From Defluviicoccus sp. (GTDB lineage: Bacteria; Pseudomonadota; Alphaproteobacteria; Rhodospirillales; Defluviicoccaceae), in the NCBI GenBank assembly GCA_029624735.1, contig JARSSM010000017.1:31675-95674 (forward strand): a stretch of DNA of 64,000 nt. The letters are read 5' to 3'. This document shows, piece after piece, positions 27,339-36,693 of this stretch. The notes beneath the pieces are model-generated. The model made no database searches, was not told where the DNA came from, and saw only the letters and a program-made list of their open reading frames with translations. Within the stretch, counting starts at the first letter, position 1. Each line of letters begins with the position of its first letter. Made by a program: the position numbers and the translations under genes.

Positions 27339-28552
27339 AGCTCGATCCCCAGCACGCGCGCGACCGTGAACACGTCCTTGTCGCCACGGCCGCACAGGTT
27401 CATGACCACGATTTCGTCCTTGGCCATTCCGCCGGCGATATGGGAGACGTAGGCCAACGCGTGCGACGGCTCCAGCGCCGGAATGATGCCCTCGGTGCGC
27501 GAGCACAGCTGGAAGGCCTCGATCGCCGCGTCGTCGGAGACGGCGACGTACTCGACCCGGCCGCTATCCCTGAGCCAGGCGTGCTCCGGTCCGACGCCAG
27601 GATAATCGAGCCCCGCCGCAATCGAGTGGCCGTCACGGATCTGCCCATCGTCGTCATAGAGAAGGTAGGTCCGGTTGCCGTGCAGAACGCCCGGAGCGCC
27701 AGCAGAGAGCGACGAGCAGTGCTCTCCGCTTGGGATGCCGCGGCCGCCTGCTTCGACCCCGACCATGCGGACGCTGCTGTCGTCCAGGAACGGCGCGAAC
27801 AGGCCGATCGCGTTCGAGCCGCCGCCGATGCAAGCGACCAGAAGGTCCGGCAGCCGTCCCTCGGCGGCCACGATCTGCTCGCGCGCCTCGACGCCGATGA
27901 TCGACTGGAAATCGCGCACCATGCGCGGATAGGGGTGCGGCCCGGCAACCGTACCAATGAGGTAATAGGTGTCGCCGACGTTGGCGACCCAGTCGCGCAG
28001 GGCCTCGTTCATGGCATCCTTGAGGGTGCCTGTCCCCGACGTAACCGGCCGCACCTCGGCGCCCAACAGCTTCATGCGGAACACGTTCGGCGACTGCCGC
28101 TCGATGTCGGTGGCGCCCATGTAGATGACGCAGTCGATGCCGAACAGCGCGCACACGGTCGCGGTCGCCACGCCGTGCTGGCCAGCGCCGGTCTCGGCGA
28201 TGATCCGCGTCTTGCCCATCCGCCGGGCCAGGAGGATCTGGCCCAAGGTGTTGTTGATCTTGTGGGCGCCGGTGTGCAGCAGTTCGTCGCGCTTGAAGTA
28301 GATCTTGGCGCCACCCAAGGAGTCGCTCAACCGTTGCGCGTAATAGAGCGGGCTCGGCCGCCCGACGTAATGTTTGAGGTAATAGCGGAACTCGTCAGCA
28401 AACACCGGATCCTGCGAGGCGGCATTGTAGGCCTGCTCCAGTTCCAGGATCAGCGGCATCAGCGTCTCGGCGACGTAACGGCCGCCGTAGATGCCGAAAT
28501 GACCCCGTTCGTCCGGCCCGCTCCGGTAGGTGTTGGGAAGATCCATCATCAA
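27335..28552 (-). CDS. trpB: Tryptophan synthase beta chain
   Basis: This 405-residue PLP enzyme condenses indole with serine. The PLP lysine is Lys98 in [15 protein letters not shown]; the glutamate loop is [12 protein letters not shown], and the phosphate-binding glycine loop is [12 protein letters not shown]. Three consecutive methionines (28552, 28549, 28546) could begin the protein. It lies 120 bases after trpF on the same strand, with a 4-base overlap into trpA. Confidence 0.96.
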   Translation of the reverse strand: MMMDLPNTYRSGPDERGHFGIYGGRYVAETLMPLILELEQAYNAASQDPVFADEFRYYLKHYVGRPSPLYYAQRLSDSLGGAKIYFKRDELLHTGAHKINNTLGQILLARRMGKTRIIAETGAGQHGVATATVCALFGIDCVIYMGATDIERQSPNVFRMKLLGAEVRPVTSGTGTLKDAMNEALRDWVANVGDTYYLIGTVAGPHPYPRMVRDFQSIIGVEAREQIVAAEGRLPDLLVACIGGGSNAIGLFAPFLDDSSVRMVGVEAGGRGIPSGEHCSSLSAGAPGVLHGNRTYLLYDDDGQIRDGHSIAAGLDYPGVGPEHAWLRDSGRVEYVAVSDDAAIEAFQLCSRTEGIIPALEPSHALAYVSHIAGGMAKDEIVVMNLCGRGDKDVFTVARVLGIEL

Positions 28553-28672
28553 TTTCGCAACGTTGTCCTGAAACTCATCTGGAACATGCGCCGGCCAAAC
28601 GCCACGGCCGAAATAGGGGTCTGGATCGCGGCCGGTCTGCAGCGCTCGGACCGGCTTCCGCCTTCACCGTCA

Positions 28673-29350
28673 TCAACGTCCGGCGGCGGCAGCGGCACCG
28701 GCGGCCACATTAAGATGCATGGCTGTCCGCAGAAACGCCTCGATCTTCGCAACACTCTTGCGGCCTGGCGCGTCCTCAACGCCGGACGACACATCAACCG
28801 CCTTGGCCCCGCTCGCCCGCACCGCAAGCGCCACGTTACCGGCCTCGAGCCCGCCTGCCAAGAACCATGGGCGACGGCAGGCGATTCCGTTCAACAACTC
28901 CCACTCGAACGCCCGGGCGTTGCCCCCCGGCCGATCGGCGCCCGCCGGCGGATGCGCGTCGAACAGCAGCCAGTCGGCAACGGCCTCGTAGCCGGCAGTG
29001 CGAGCCAAGTCCGCGGCCGTGGCGACGGCGACCGACTTGATCACCGGCACGCCGAAGCGGGCCTTAATCGCGGCAACGCGCGCCGGCGTTTCGCTTCCAT
29101 GCAGTTGCAGCATGTCAAGGGGGACTCGCGCCATCAGCGCATCCAGCGTTGCATCATCGGCATCGACGACGAGCCCCACCCGATGGACGGTGTCGGGCAC
29201 CTGGGCCGCAAGCGTCGCGGCGCGATCGAGATCAAGGCAGCGCGGCGAGGGTGGGAAGAAGACGAAGCCGACGAAGCGGGCGCCACCGCGCACCGCAGCC
29301 GCAAGCGCAGACTGCGTCGACAAGCCGCAGATCTTGACCGCAATCGCCAT
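28673..29350 (-). CDS. trpF: Phosphoribosylanthranilate isomerase
   Basis: This is a 225-residue (βα)8 enzyme of tryptophan synthesis. The N-terminal VKICGLS carries the catalytic cysteine, followed by FVGFVFFPPSPR, LQLHGSETP, the catalytic Asp in LLFDAH, FLAGGLEAGNV and VDVSSGVED. First gene of the trpF-trpB-trpA run on the minus strand; the other trp genes (trpE, G, D, C) are not in this window. Confidence 0.95.
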   Translation of the reverse strand: MAIAVKICGLSTQSALAAAVRGGARFVGFVFFPPSPRCLDLDRAATLAAQVPDTVHRVGLVVDADDATLDALMARVPLDMLQLHGSETPARVAAIKARFGVPVIKSVAVATAADLARTAGYEAVADWLLFDAHPPAGADRPGGNARAFEWELLNGIACRRPWFLAGGLEAGNVALAVRASGAKAVDVSSGVEDAPGRKSVAKIEAFLRTAMHLNVAAGAAAAAGR

Positions 29351-29388
29351 CGGCTTCGGCCGCCAGAATGCACCTAAGCCGCTCGGGC

Positions 29389-29739
29389 CTAGGCCGCATC
29401 CCTCGCAGGCGCCGGCAGGCTCGTAGCCTGGCCCTGCGCGCGCTCCGCCTGCGTCAAGCGCTCCTTAAGCGATGCAATCTCGCGCTGGTCGCGTTCCGTC
29501 TGCTGAACCAGCGTCCGCACCCGCGCCCGCGCACCGCTGCGGCGTAGCAGGCCGACGACGGCGCCCAGAAGGAAGCCGGCCAGCAAGCCGACCAAGCCCA
29601 CACCATAGAGCGGAAACGGCACGCCGGTGTCCGTCACCGGCCAGAGGTTAAGCTGCACCTCGTTCGGGTTCATGGCCGCGAAGACCACGACGGCAACCAG
29701 GATCGGCAGCGCGAAAAGCCAAAACAACAGCCTTAACAC
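29389..29739 (-). CDS. LapA-domain membrane protein (lipopolysaccharide assembly protein A-like)
   Basis: This is a 116-residue protein with two N-terminal membrane helices (about 2–22 and 42–66), followed by a coiled-coil-like C-terminal tail rich in Arg, Glu and Gln. The motif FAAMNPNEVQLNLWP between the helices is the DUF1049/LapA signature. In enterobacteria LapA (YciS) works with LapB in controlling LpxC turnover; no lapB is seen here. Its place between ihfB and trpF is the usual alphaproteobacterial position. Confidence 0.86.
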   Translation of the reverse strand: MLRLLFWLFALPILVAVVVFAAMNPNEVQLNLWPVTDTGVPFPLYGVGLVGLLAGFLLGAVVGLLRRSGARARVRTLVQQTERDQREIASLKERLTQAERAQGQATSLPAPARDAA

Positions 29740-29760
29740 CGGACCATCCCTATCAATCGC

Positions 29761-30045
29761 TTAAGAGTCGGTATTGAGACGCTCGCGCAGTTCCTTGCCG
29801 GTCTTGAAGTAGGGAATGTGCTTGGCAATCACATCCACCGCCTCGCCGGTGCGCGGGTTGCGGCCCACGCGCGCGCCCCGCTTCTTGACTGAAAAGGCAC
29901 CGAATCCGCGCAGTTCGACCCGATCGCCGCGCGCCAGCGCCGCAGCAATCTCCTCAAAGATCGTAATCACGATCCGTTCGACATCTCGCTGATAGAGATG
30001 CGGGTTGGCAGCCGCCAACCGGGCAACAAGTTCCGACTTTGTCAT
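29761..30045 (-). CDS. ihfB: Integration host factor beta subunit
   Basis: This 94-residue DNA-bending protein of the HU/IHF family has [23 protein letters not shown] at its start (first part shown), [24 protein letters not shown], and the DNA-intercalating arm [11 protein letters not shown]. Pro in the RNPRTG motif inserts between base pairs. It lies downstream of rpsA and sppA on the same strand, as in most proteobacteria, where ihfB follows rpsA. Confidence 0.96.
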   Translation of the reverse strand: MTKSELVARLAAANPHLYQRDVERIVITIFEEIAAALARGDRVELRGFGAFSVKKRGARVGRNPRTGEAVDVIAKHIPYFKTGKELRERLNTDS

Positions 30046-30120
30046 CTGCGATGACCCCCTCCTGAACCCCTCCGTCCGCCATGGGCTGGACGATCGTTGG
30101 TTTTCCTGGAGTGCCCGCGT

Positions 30121-31029
30121 TCAGAGACCAGGGTGCCAGACGGAGACCAACCCGTCAAGCGTAAGGCGTTCAACGAAAAGCGCTTTTCCGGTGATTTTGG
30201 TGAACAAATCACGGATTGCCCGCTCTGGCCCCACAATCTCAAGGTCCTTTATGGCAAGATCGCGGTCAATCGCGTGGGTTTCGTGCAACCACGTCCGCGC
30301 TTCGTCTTCCCCGCCCAGGCGGTCAATCAACCCGTTCGCCAGCGCCTGGCGGCCGGTAAAGACCCTCCCGTCGGCCATTTTCAGCACCGTGTCCCGCTCC
30401 AGCCGGCGGCGCTCGGCAACCATATCGACAAACATGGCGTGCATGTCGAGGACGAGTTTTTGCGTCGCCTCTCGCGCTTCTGGCGTAAACGGCTCGAACG
30501 GATTCGGTTGCGCCTTCAAGGCTCCGCTCTTGATCGTCTCCGGCTTGATGCCCAGACGGTCGAGGAGCGCCGTCATGTCCGCCGTCTGCAAGATGACGCC
30601 GATCGAGCCGGTGATCGTCCCCTCGTGCGCAACGATGAGATCGCACGCCGCTGCAGTCATGTAGGCCGCCGAGGTCCCCAGCTCGCCCATGACCGCGACT
30701 ACCGGCATATGGGCGGCAACCGCGCGCAGACGGCCGAACAGTGCCTCGCCGCCGACCACGGTCCCGCCGGGACTGTCGATGCGCACGATCAGCGCCTTGG
30801 CCGCGCTTTCCTTGGTGAGCGCATCCAGGACCGAGTCGCGCTCACGGTCGTCGGTGATGACGCCGTCGACAGTCAGCCGCGCGATGTAGGGCGCACCCCA
30901 ACGGTCCTGATAGGCGCCGACAGCGGCCAGGACCGCGGCGACGAAAGCGACGACCGCAGCGATGCGCCAGAATGCGAGCTTGCGCTTCAGACGCCGCCGA
31001 TCGATCAACAGGTCCACATCGAAAGCCAC
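30121..31029 (-). CDS. sppA: Signal peptide peptidase SppA, S49 family
   Basis: This 302-residue membrane protease has an N-terminal anchor (about 22–40). Catalytic Ser120 in ELGTSAAYMTA and Lys172 in SGALK are 52 residues apart, the same spacing as in the short Bacillus-type SppA; the motif GTITGSIGVI lies between. It degrades signal peptides and other membrane-released fragments. It lies 65 bases after rpsA and 75 bases before ihfB on the same strand, so it is likely co-transcribed with both. Confidence 0.93.
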   Translation of the reverse strand: MAFDVDLLIDRRRLKRKLAFWRIAAVVAFVAAVLAAVGAYQDRWGAPYIARLTVDGVITDDRERDSVLDALTKESAAKALIVRIDSPGGTVVGGEALFGRLRAVAAHMPVVAVMGELGTSAAYMTAAACDLIVAHEGTITGSIGVILQTADMTALLDRLGIKPETIKSGALKAQPNPFEPFTPEAREATQKLVLDMHAMFVDMVAERRRLERDTVLKMADGRVFTGRQALANGLIDRLGGEDEARTWLHETHAIDRDLAIKDLEIVGPERAIRDLFTKITGKALFVERLTLDGLVSVWHPGL

Positions 31030-31094
31030 GACGTCGTTCGTCCTTTGCCGGCCCTTGCAGCGACCCGTGGCTGATCAAGGGCCGGTTGCTGTCC

Positions 31095-32888
31095 CTATTC
31101 TGAGTCGGCTTCGCGCTTTTCTTCCACCTCGGCGCGCCGCTGCGCCTCGGCCGTCTCGCGCTTTTCCTTGATCGCCGCGCCCAGGATATCGCCCAGACTG
31201 GCGCCGGAGTCGGACGAGCCGTAGGTGGCAACCGCCTGTTTTTCCTCCTCGATCTCGCGCGCCTTGATCGACAGCACGACCTTGCGGCCGCTGTGGTCGA
31301 TCTGCAGGACCTTGGCATCGACCTTCTCGCCACGCGCAAACCGGTCCGGACGCTGCTCGCTCCGGTCGCGTGACAGTTCGGCCTTGCGGATGATGCCGGG
31401 AACACCATCGGCGGTCTGCACCTCAATTCCGCCATCGAAGACGCCGGTAACGGTGCAGGTGACGACCGCATTGCGCTTCAACCGCGACACGCCGTCCTCG
31501 AACGGATCGCTCGCGAGCTGTTTGACGCCGAGGCTGATCCGCTCCTTATCGACATCGACATCGAGCACCTTGGCCCGCACCAGGTCGCCACGCTTGACTT
31601 CCTGGATGGCGGCCTCGCCGGCCTGGGTCCACGACAGATCGGAGAGATGGACCATGCCGTCGATCTCGCCGGTCAGGCCGATGAACAGCCCGAACTCGGT
31701 GATGTTCTTGACCTCGCCCTCGACCACCGAGCCGATGGGATGCTGGTCCTGGAACTCCTCCCACGGATTGGGCAGCGACTGCTTCAGGCCAAGCGAGATC
31801 CGCCGCTTGTCGCGATCGACGTCGAGAACGACGACCTCGACCTCCTGCGACGTCGAAACGATCTTGCCCGGATGGACGTTCTTCTTCGTCCAGCTCATCT
31901 CAGAAACGTGAACGAGGCCCTCGACCCCCGGTTCGAGCTCAATGAAGGCGCCGTAGTCGGTGATGTTGGTGACGCGGCCGACGAACTTGGCGCCGACCGG
32001 ATACTTGAGCTGCACACCATCCCACGGGTCGGCCTCGAGCTGCTTCATGCCGAGCGAGATCCGCTGCGATTCGGGATTGAAGCGGATGACCTGGACCTTC
32101 ACCGTCTCGCCGATCTGCAGCGCCTCCGACGGATGGTTGATCCGGCGCCAGGAAATGTCGGTGACGTGCAACAGGCCGTCGACGCCGCCGAGATCGACGA
32201 AGGCGCCGTAATCCGTGATGTTCTTGACGACACCGTCGAGGACCTGGCCCTCTTTGAGGTTGGCGATCAGTTCCGAGCGGGCCTCGGCGCGGGTCTCCTC
32301 CAAGACGGCGCGGCGCGAGACAACGATGTTGTTGCGGCTGCGGTCCATCTTGAGGATCTGGAATGGCTGCGGCGTGTTCATCAACGGCGCCATGTCGCGC
32401 ACCGGGCGGATGTCGACCTGGCTGCCGGGCAGGAACGCGACGGCGCCGGACAGATCGACGATGAAGCCGCCCTTGACGCGGCCAAAGATGGTGCCGTTGA
32501 TGCGCTCGTTGTTCTTGAAGCAGCGCTCGAGCTGGTTCCACGCCTCTTCACGCTTGGCCTTTTCACGGCTCAGCATGACGAGGCCGTCCTTGTCCTCGTA
32601 ACGCTCGACGTAGACGTCGATGTGATCACCGGGCGCGATCTTCGCGCTCTGCGCGGGCGTTGAGAACTCCTTCAACGCCACCCGGCCCTCGGATTTCAGC
32701 CCGACATCGATGACGGCATACTCGTTCTCGATCCCGACCACGGTCCCGCGCACCACCCGGCCTTCGAATCCTTCCTGCGCTCCAAAGGCCTCGTCAAGCA
32801 TCGCGGCGAACGACTCCTTGGACTCCGAGGAACCGCTCTGGGCAGCGCTAGCCAGCTCGCTTGCCGTCATGTGATCATTCGTCTCCAT
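31095..32888 (-). CDS. rpsA: Ribosomal protein S1
   Basis: The protein is 597 residues with six S1 RNA-binding repeats. The repeats open with GRVVRGTVVGI, NERINGTIFGRV, GQVLDGVVKNI, GAKFVGRVTNI, GSVVEGEVKNI and NAVVTCTVTGV; repeats 3–5 carry the HVTDISW/HVSEMSW/HLSDLSW ends. A charged C-terminal tail rich in Lys and Glu follows. ATG at 32888 is used; ATG at 32870 is an alternative start. It binds mRNA leaders on the 30S subunit. Cmk precedes it by 110 bases, the normal order. Confidence 0.95.
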   Translation of the reverse strand: METNDHMTASELASAAQSGSSESKESFAAMLDEAFGAQEGFEGRVVRGTVVGIENEYAVIDVGLKSEGRVALKEFSTPAQSAKIAPGDHIDVYVERYEDKDGLVMLSREKAKREEAWNQLERCFKNNERINGTIFGRVKGGFIVDLSGAVAFLPGSQVDIRPVRDMAPLMNTPQPFQILKMDRSRNNIVVSRRAVLEETRAEARSELIANLKEGQVLDGVVKNITDYGAFVDLGGVDGLLHVTDISWRRINHPSEALQIGETVKVQVIRFNPESQRISLGMKQLEADPWDGVQLKYPVGAKFVGRVTNITDYGAFIELEPGVEGLVHVSEMSWTKKNVHPGKIVSTSQEVEVVVLDVDRDKRRISLGLKQSLPNPWEEFQDQHPIGSVVEGEVKNITEFGLFIGLTGEIDGMVHLSDLSWTQAGEAAIQEVKRGDLVRAKVLDVDVDKERISLGVKQLASDPFEDGVSRLKRNAVVTCTVTGVFDGGIEVQTADGVPGIIRKAELSRDRSEQRPDRFARGEKVDAKVLQIDHSGRKVVLSIKAREIEEEKQAVATYGSSDSGASLGDILGAAIKEKRETAEAQRRAEVEEKREADSE

Positions 32889-32998
32889 TCATCCGCAACT
32901 GTCGTCAAAATAAGAGGTTTGCGTAACCGGGCCGGCCGCGACACCACCCGCCGCCGACACCGCCACCGGCCTGCCGGATTCCGGTCTAAGGCACGGAT

Positions 32999-33676
32999 TC
33001 ATCGATCATCTTTTTCGGAGCCACCGCCAGGGATGCCGCCGGCAAGACCGAGTACCCGATCGAAAACGGCGTCGCGGTCGAGATCACTCGTATCGATGAC
33101 AAATGCATCCTTCGCCGCTGCTAACGGAGCGACGGATCGTGTCGCATCCCTCCTGTCACGTTCCTGCATGTCGTGCAGAACTTCGCTATGTATAGCGGGC
33201 AGGCCACGTTGCCGCAACTCCTCAAGCCGGCGCGCCACGCGAACATCGAGCGACGCGGTAAGGAAAATCTTGAGGTCGGCATCCGGACAAATGACGGTGC
33301 CGATGTCGCGGCCATCGAGGACAGCCCCGGCGCTGCCATCCGGCGGTGATGCCGCAAAGGTGCGCTGGAAGTCGAGCAGGGCCGCGCGCACGGCCGGGAT
33401 GGCTGCGACCTTTGACGCGGCGACGGCGGCTTCGTCACGGCGCAGGCCGTCCCGGTCAAGATCGGCCGCCGTCAACTGCTGCGCCGCCGGGGCGGCATCG
33501 TCCGCCGATGACGGATCGCCGCCTTGCGCCAAGACCTTCATCCCCACCGCCCGGTACAGAAGGCCGGTATCGAGATAGGCAAAGCGGAGCCGCGCCGCCA
33601 ACCGGCGGGCGACTGTCCCCTTGCCGGCACCAGCTGGACCATCGACCGCGATGATCGGTGTCGGGCGTCCTGTCAC
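32999..33676 (-). CDS. cmk: Cytidylate kinase
   Basis: This is a 225-residue CMP/dCMP kinase. The P-loop VDGPAGAGKGTVARRLA is near the N-terminus, followed by YLDTGLLYRAV and LDGRDIGTVICPDA. The frame is open further upstream, but the family start and an AAGGAG at the right place favour the GTG at 33676. In most alphaproteobacteria cmk directly follows aroA; here aroA is about 26 kb away on the opposite strand, while rpsA downstream is as expected. Confidence 0.94.
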   Translation of the reverse strand: MTGRPTPIIAVDGPAGAGKGTVARRLAARLRFAYLDTGLLYRAVGMKVLAQGGDPSSADDAAPAAQQLTAADLDRDGLRRDEAAVAASKVAAIPAVRAALLDFQRTFAASPPDGSAGAVLDGRDIGTVICPDADLKIFLTASLDVRVARRLEELRQRGLPAIHSEVLHDMQERDRRDATRSVAPLAAAKDAFVIDTSDLDRDAVFDRVLGLAGGIPGGGSEKDDR

Positions 33677-34206
33677 CTGTGTGCCACTCCTTGACGACGC
33701 CACGCGGTTCATCCATCGGGTCGCTTGCGGCCCAAGCGTCGGCTCGGGCTTATCACGTCCAACGCGCGCAAACCAGCCATCGGCGGTCAACCTGCCATCG
33801 CGCCGACGCGAATCAGCAACAGTGAGCCCCGTCATATTCGATCATTGGCACGACAGATATCCTTGCCACACGTTCTTAGAGACCAATGAGGTGGCTTGCG
33901 CTCGCGCATTACGACATGTATAATGCACTATGCTCGCATTGCGATAGTTCGCTCTGTCGATCGCATTGGTTCATTTGCTTCTCCTGCCCGGCGCCCACGC
34001 CGCCGGGAAACCCGATACGCTCCACAACCCTGCCCGCGTGATTGCCGCGGCAAGGGTTTGCTGTAGGCTGCCATGGCGCCACACTCCGATGTACGGTACA
34101 AGACAGTATGAATCGCATCTTCGTGCCGGGGGACGTTGGACAGCTTTTCGCCATATATCGTTGATACAGGCGCGCTCATTTGGTTGATCAGGCTGCGAGA
34201 GGAACC
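33677..34206. other. Intergenic region between cmk and the BY-kinase gene
   Basis: About 530 bases separate the divergent cmk and BY-kinase genes. No convincing gene is seen; the short ORFs here have no recognisable domains. It has a lower GC content than its surroundings around 33840–34180. A good sigma-70-type promoter lies at 33897–33925 (entered separately). The last bases (GAGAGGAACC before GTG 34207) form the ribosome-binding site of the kinase. It is also the likely right-hand breakpoint of an inversion that separated cmk from aroA. Confidence 0.6.
33897..33925 (+). promoter_or_regulatory. Predicted sigma-70 promoter for the BY-kinase gene
   Basis: TTGCGC at 33897–33902 and a perfect TATAAT at 33920–33925 are separated by 17 bases. 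It reads toward the BY-kinase gene, whose start is about 280 bases downstream, leaving a long untranslated leader. No operator could be recognised. Confidence 0.5.
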
Positions 34207-36486
34207 GTGAACTACTTCTCGGATATGACCCGGGTGACCCGGGAAGCGACCCGTGCACCGCTGGCATTGACCGAGCGGGTGTTCGACCTTGGTGATTTTC
34301 TACGGCTGTTGAATCGGCGCCGGCCGCTGATCCTCGGCTTCATCGCTGCCTCGTTGCTGGTTGCGTATCTCGTGCTGCAGTGGATGACGCCGATTTATAC
34401 CGGGACAGCCGAGCTGTTCCTCGAAAAGACGCAAACCAACATCACCGACATCAAGGCGGTGCTGACCGAGGCGGTTGACGATCCCGCCGGACTGTCGAGC
34501 GAGATCGAGGTGCTGCGCTCGCGCGGTCTGGCCGAAAAGGTCGTGGACAAGCTGCGCCTGACCGAGGACCCAGAGTTCAACAGGGCGCTGTTGGCGCCGT
34601 CGCCGATCGAACGCGCACGGCAACGGGTTGCGGCCCTTGCTTCGGCCTACGTTTCCGAGAATTTTCTCGTCTGGATCGGGCTCATTGAGGCGGATCGGCT
34701 GACGCCCGAGGAAGAGCAGCTGGCCCAGCAGGAGAAGACGGTCAACGTCTTCCTCAAACGGCTGAGCGTTTTCCCCAAGGGCGAGTCCCGTGTGATCAAT
34801 GTCAGCTTCGACTCGGAATCGCCGACAAAGGCTGCCCAGATCGCCAACGCCGTCGCCGACGCCTACATCCTTGACCAGCTCGACCAGCGCTACGAGGCGA
34901 CCCGGCGCGCCAATGAGTGGCTCGGCAGCAAGCTCGATGATCTGCGCACGAAGGTTGCCCGCTCCGACGGGGCGGTCGAATCTTACCGTCAGCGCGCCGG
35001 CCTGATCCAGGGTGGGCAGGGCAGTCTCCTGGTTTCCCAGCAGGTTACCGACCTCAACAGCCAGCTTATCGTCGCCCGCACCGAACGCGCCGCGGCCGAG
35101 GCGCGTTTGAGCCAGGTTCGCCAGCTCGTCCGTGCGCAGGGAGGTGCCGACGCCGCCCGCGACGTTCTCAGCTCGCCGATCGTGCAGGCGCTGAGCGCGC
35201 AGGAAACTGAAGTCAAGCGCAAGCTGGCTGAGCTTGAGCAGGAGTACGGCGAGCGCCACCCGCGGCTGATCAACGTCAAGGCCGAGCTGCGCGACGTCCG
35301 CGCGAAGTTGAACGCGGAGGTCGGCAAGGTCGTCCGCACACTCGAAAACGAGGTCGCTGTCGCCCAGGCCCGCGAGGCGGCACTCGCCCAGAGCCTGCGT
35401 CAAGTCGAGGGCCGCGTCTCCCAGGCGAATACGGCAAGCGTACAGCTGCGGGCGCTTGAGCGCGAGGCCAACGCCGACAAGCAGCTGCTCGAGCTGTTCC
35501 TCAACCGCGCCGAACAGATCAACGCCCAAACGGACCTCGCCATTCACCAGTCGAACGCACGCATTCTCTCGAAGGCGACGCTGCCCCATGCGCCCTCGTC
35601 ACCGCAGAAGGCGCTGATGATGGCGGTCGTCCTCGTCGCCTCGACGCTGTTTGTCATTCTCGCGGTCCTCGTTATCGAGTTCCTGCACCGCGGCTTCCGC
35701 AGCGGCGAGCAGATCGAGGAAATGACCGGCGTGCGCGCTTTGGGCTTGATCCCGGCGATCAAGAATTCGCGTCGGAAGGGCCGGCACCCCGAGCTCGTCC
35801 TGGTTAAGCAGCCGCAGTCGCTGTTCGGCGAGGCGGTGCGCTCCGTCTACACGAGCATCTTGTTCTCGCAGACCCAAGAGCCGCTGAAGACGATCCTGAT
35901 CACCTCGAGCTACCCCAAGGAAGGCAAGACGACGCTTGCCGTCTGCCTGGCGCGCATGTGCGCGCTGTCCGGCAAGAGGACGGTGCTGGTCGAAGCCGAC
36001 TTGAGAAAGCCGCAAGTGCACCGACGGATCGCCGCGCCGCAGGGCCCGGGGCTGGTTGAATATTTCCTCGGCGAGGCGGAACTCTCGCAGATCCTCCACT
36101 ACGACGAAGTTTCGGGCGCCTACGTCATCCCGTGCGGCAAGGCGTCGGTCGACGCCAGCAAGCTCCTCGACTCACCAGAGATGAGCCGGCTGCTCGCCAG
36201 CCTGGCGGCGCAGTTCGATCTCGTGCTGCTCGACACGCCGCCGATCATGGCGGTGGCGGACGCGCGCATCCTTACCCCCCAGGTCGATGGGGTCGTTTAC
36301 GCGGTCCGCTGGGGCAAGACGCCGCGCGAGGTCGTCAAGCTCGGGCTCAAGACGCTGGGTGAGACTACCGGCCATGTCGTCGGCGCGGTCCTGACGATGG
36401 TCGATGTCGAACAGCACGCCCAGTACGGCTTCGGCGACTCCGGTTACTACCACAAGGGTATCAAGTCCTACTACGTCCGCGGATAA
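34207..36486 (+). CDS. Wzz/BY-kinase fusion: polysaccharide chain-length regulator and tyrosine autokinase
   Basis: About 759 residues from GTG 34207 (AGGA close upstream; TTG 34180 is an alternative). The N-terminal Wzz domain begins after a helix near 40–60. A long coiled-coil region (about 190–420) follows, then a second membrane helix near 475–500 and a bacterial tyrosine kinase domain with Walker A SSYPKEGKTTLA (about 565), Walker A' VLVEADLRKP and Walker B LLDTPPIM. The C-terminal tail has a tyrosine cluster (YGFGDSGYYHKGIKSYYVRG), the usual autophosphorylation site. It would control export of an exopolysaccharide, but no Wza, Wzx/Wzy or glycosyltransferase gene is nearby. Confidence 0.92.
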   Translation: MNYFSDMTRVTREATRAPLALTERVFDLGDFLRLLNRRRPLILGFIAASLLVAYLVLQWMTPIYTGTAELFLEKTQTNITDIKAVLTEAVDDPAGLSSEIEVLRSRGLAEKVVDKLRLTEDPEFNRALLAPSPIERARQRVAALASAYVSENFLVWIGLIEADRLTPEEEQLAQQEKTVNVFLKRLSVFPKGESRVINVSFDSESPTKAAQIANAVADAYILDQLDQRYEATRRANEWLGSKLDDLRTKVARSDGAVESYRQRAGLIQGGQGSLLVSQQVTDLNSQLIVARTERAAAEARLSQVRQLVRAQGGADAARDVLSSPIVQALSAQETEVKRKLAELEQEYGERHPRLINVKAELRDVRAKLNAEVGKVVRTLENEVAVAQAREAALAQSLRQVEGRVSQANTASVQLRALEREANADKQLLELFLNRAEQINAQTDLAIHQSNARILSKATLPHAPSSPQKALMMAVVLVASTLFVILAVLVIEFLHRGFRSGEQIEEMTGVRALGLIPAIKNSRRKGRHPELVLVKQPQSLFGEAVRSVYTSILFSQTQEPLKTILITSSYPKEGKTTLAVCLARMCALSGKRTVLVEADLRKPQVHRRIAAPQGPGLVEYFLGEAELSQILHYDEVSGAYVIPCGKASVDASKLLDSPEMSRLLASLAAQFDLVLLDTPPIMAVADARILTPQVDGVVYAVRWGKTPREVVKLGLKTLGETTGHVVGAVLTMVDVEQHAQYGFGDSGYYHKGIKSYYVRG

Positions 36487-36502
36487 GTAGCGGCCCCGGT
36501 TC

Positions 36503-36525
36503 GGGTGGCAGCCGCGCTGCCACCC
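36503..36525 (+). terminator. Strong hairpin after the BY-kinase gene
   Basis: GGGTGGCAGC (36503–36512) pairs perfectly with GCTGCCACCC (36516–36525) around a 3-base loop. It lies 17 bases after the stop codon. It lacks a U-run directly after the stem, so it may be a weak or Rho-assisted terminator. Confidence 0.55.
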
Positions 36526-36693
36526 GCCACCGCCTCCTCGCCCTCCTCCCAATTTTGGCCGGCGCCAGCATCCGGTGAAAAACCGGCGTGGCGTTTCCTC
36601 GGCACTTCGACCACTATGGCGTTATCGGCACATCTGCCGTCGCAGTGATTCAACCGCTGCGGTCACGACAGCCCCGTTGCAACGCCCAGGTCG

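Noticed and set aside
33909..34267. ORFs on the minus strand in the cmk–BY-kinase gap
   Set aside because: Overlap the predicted promoter and leader of the kinase; no recognisable family or ribosome-binding site.
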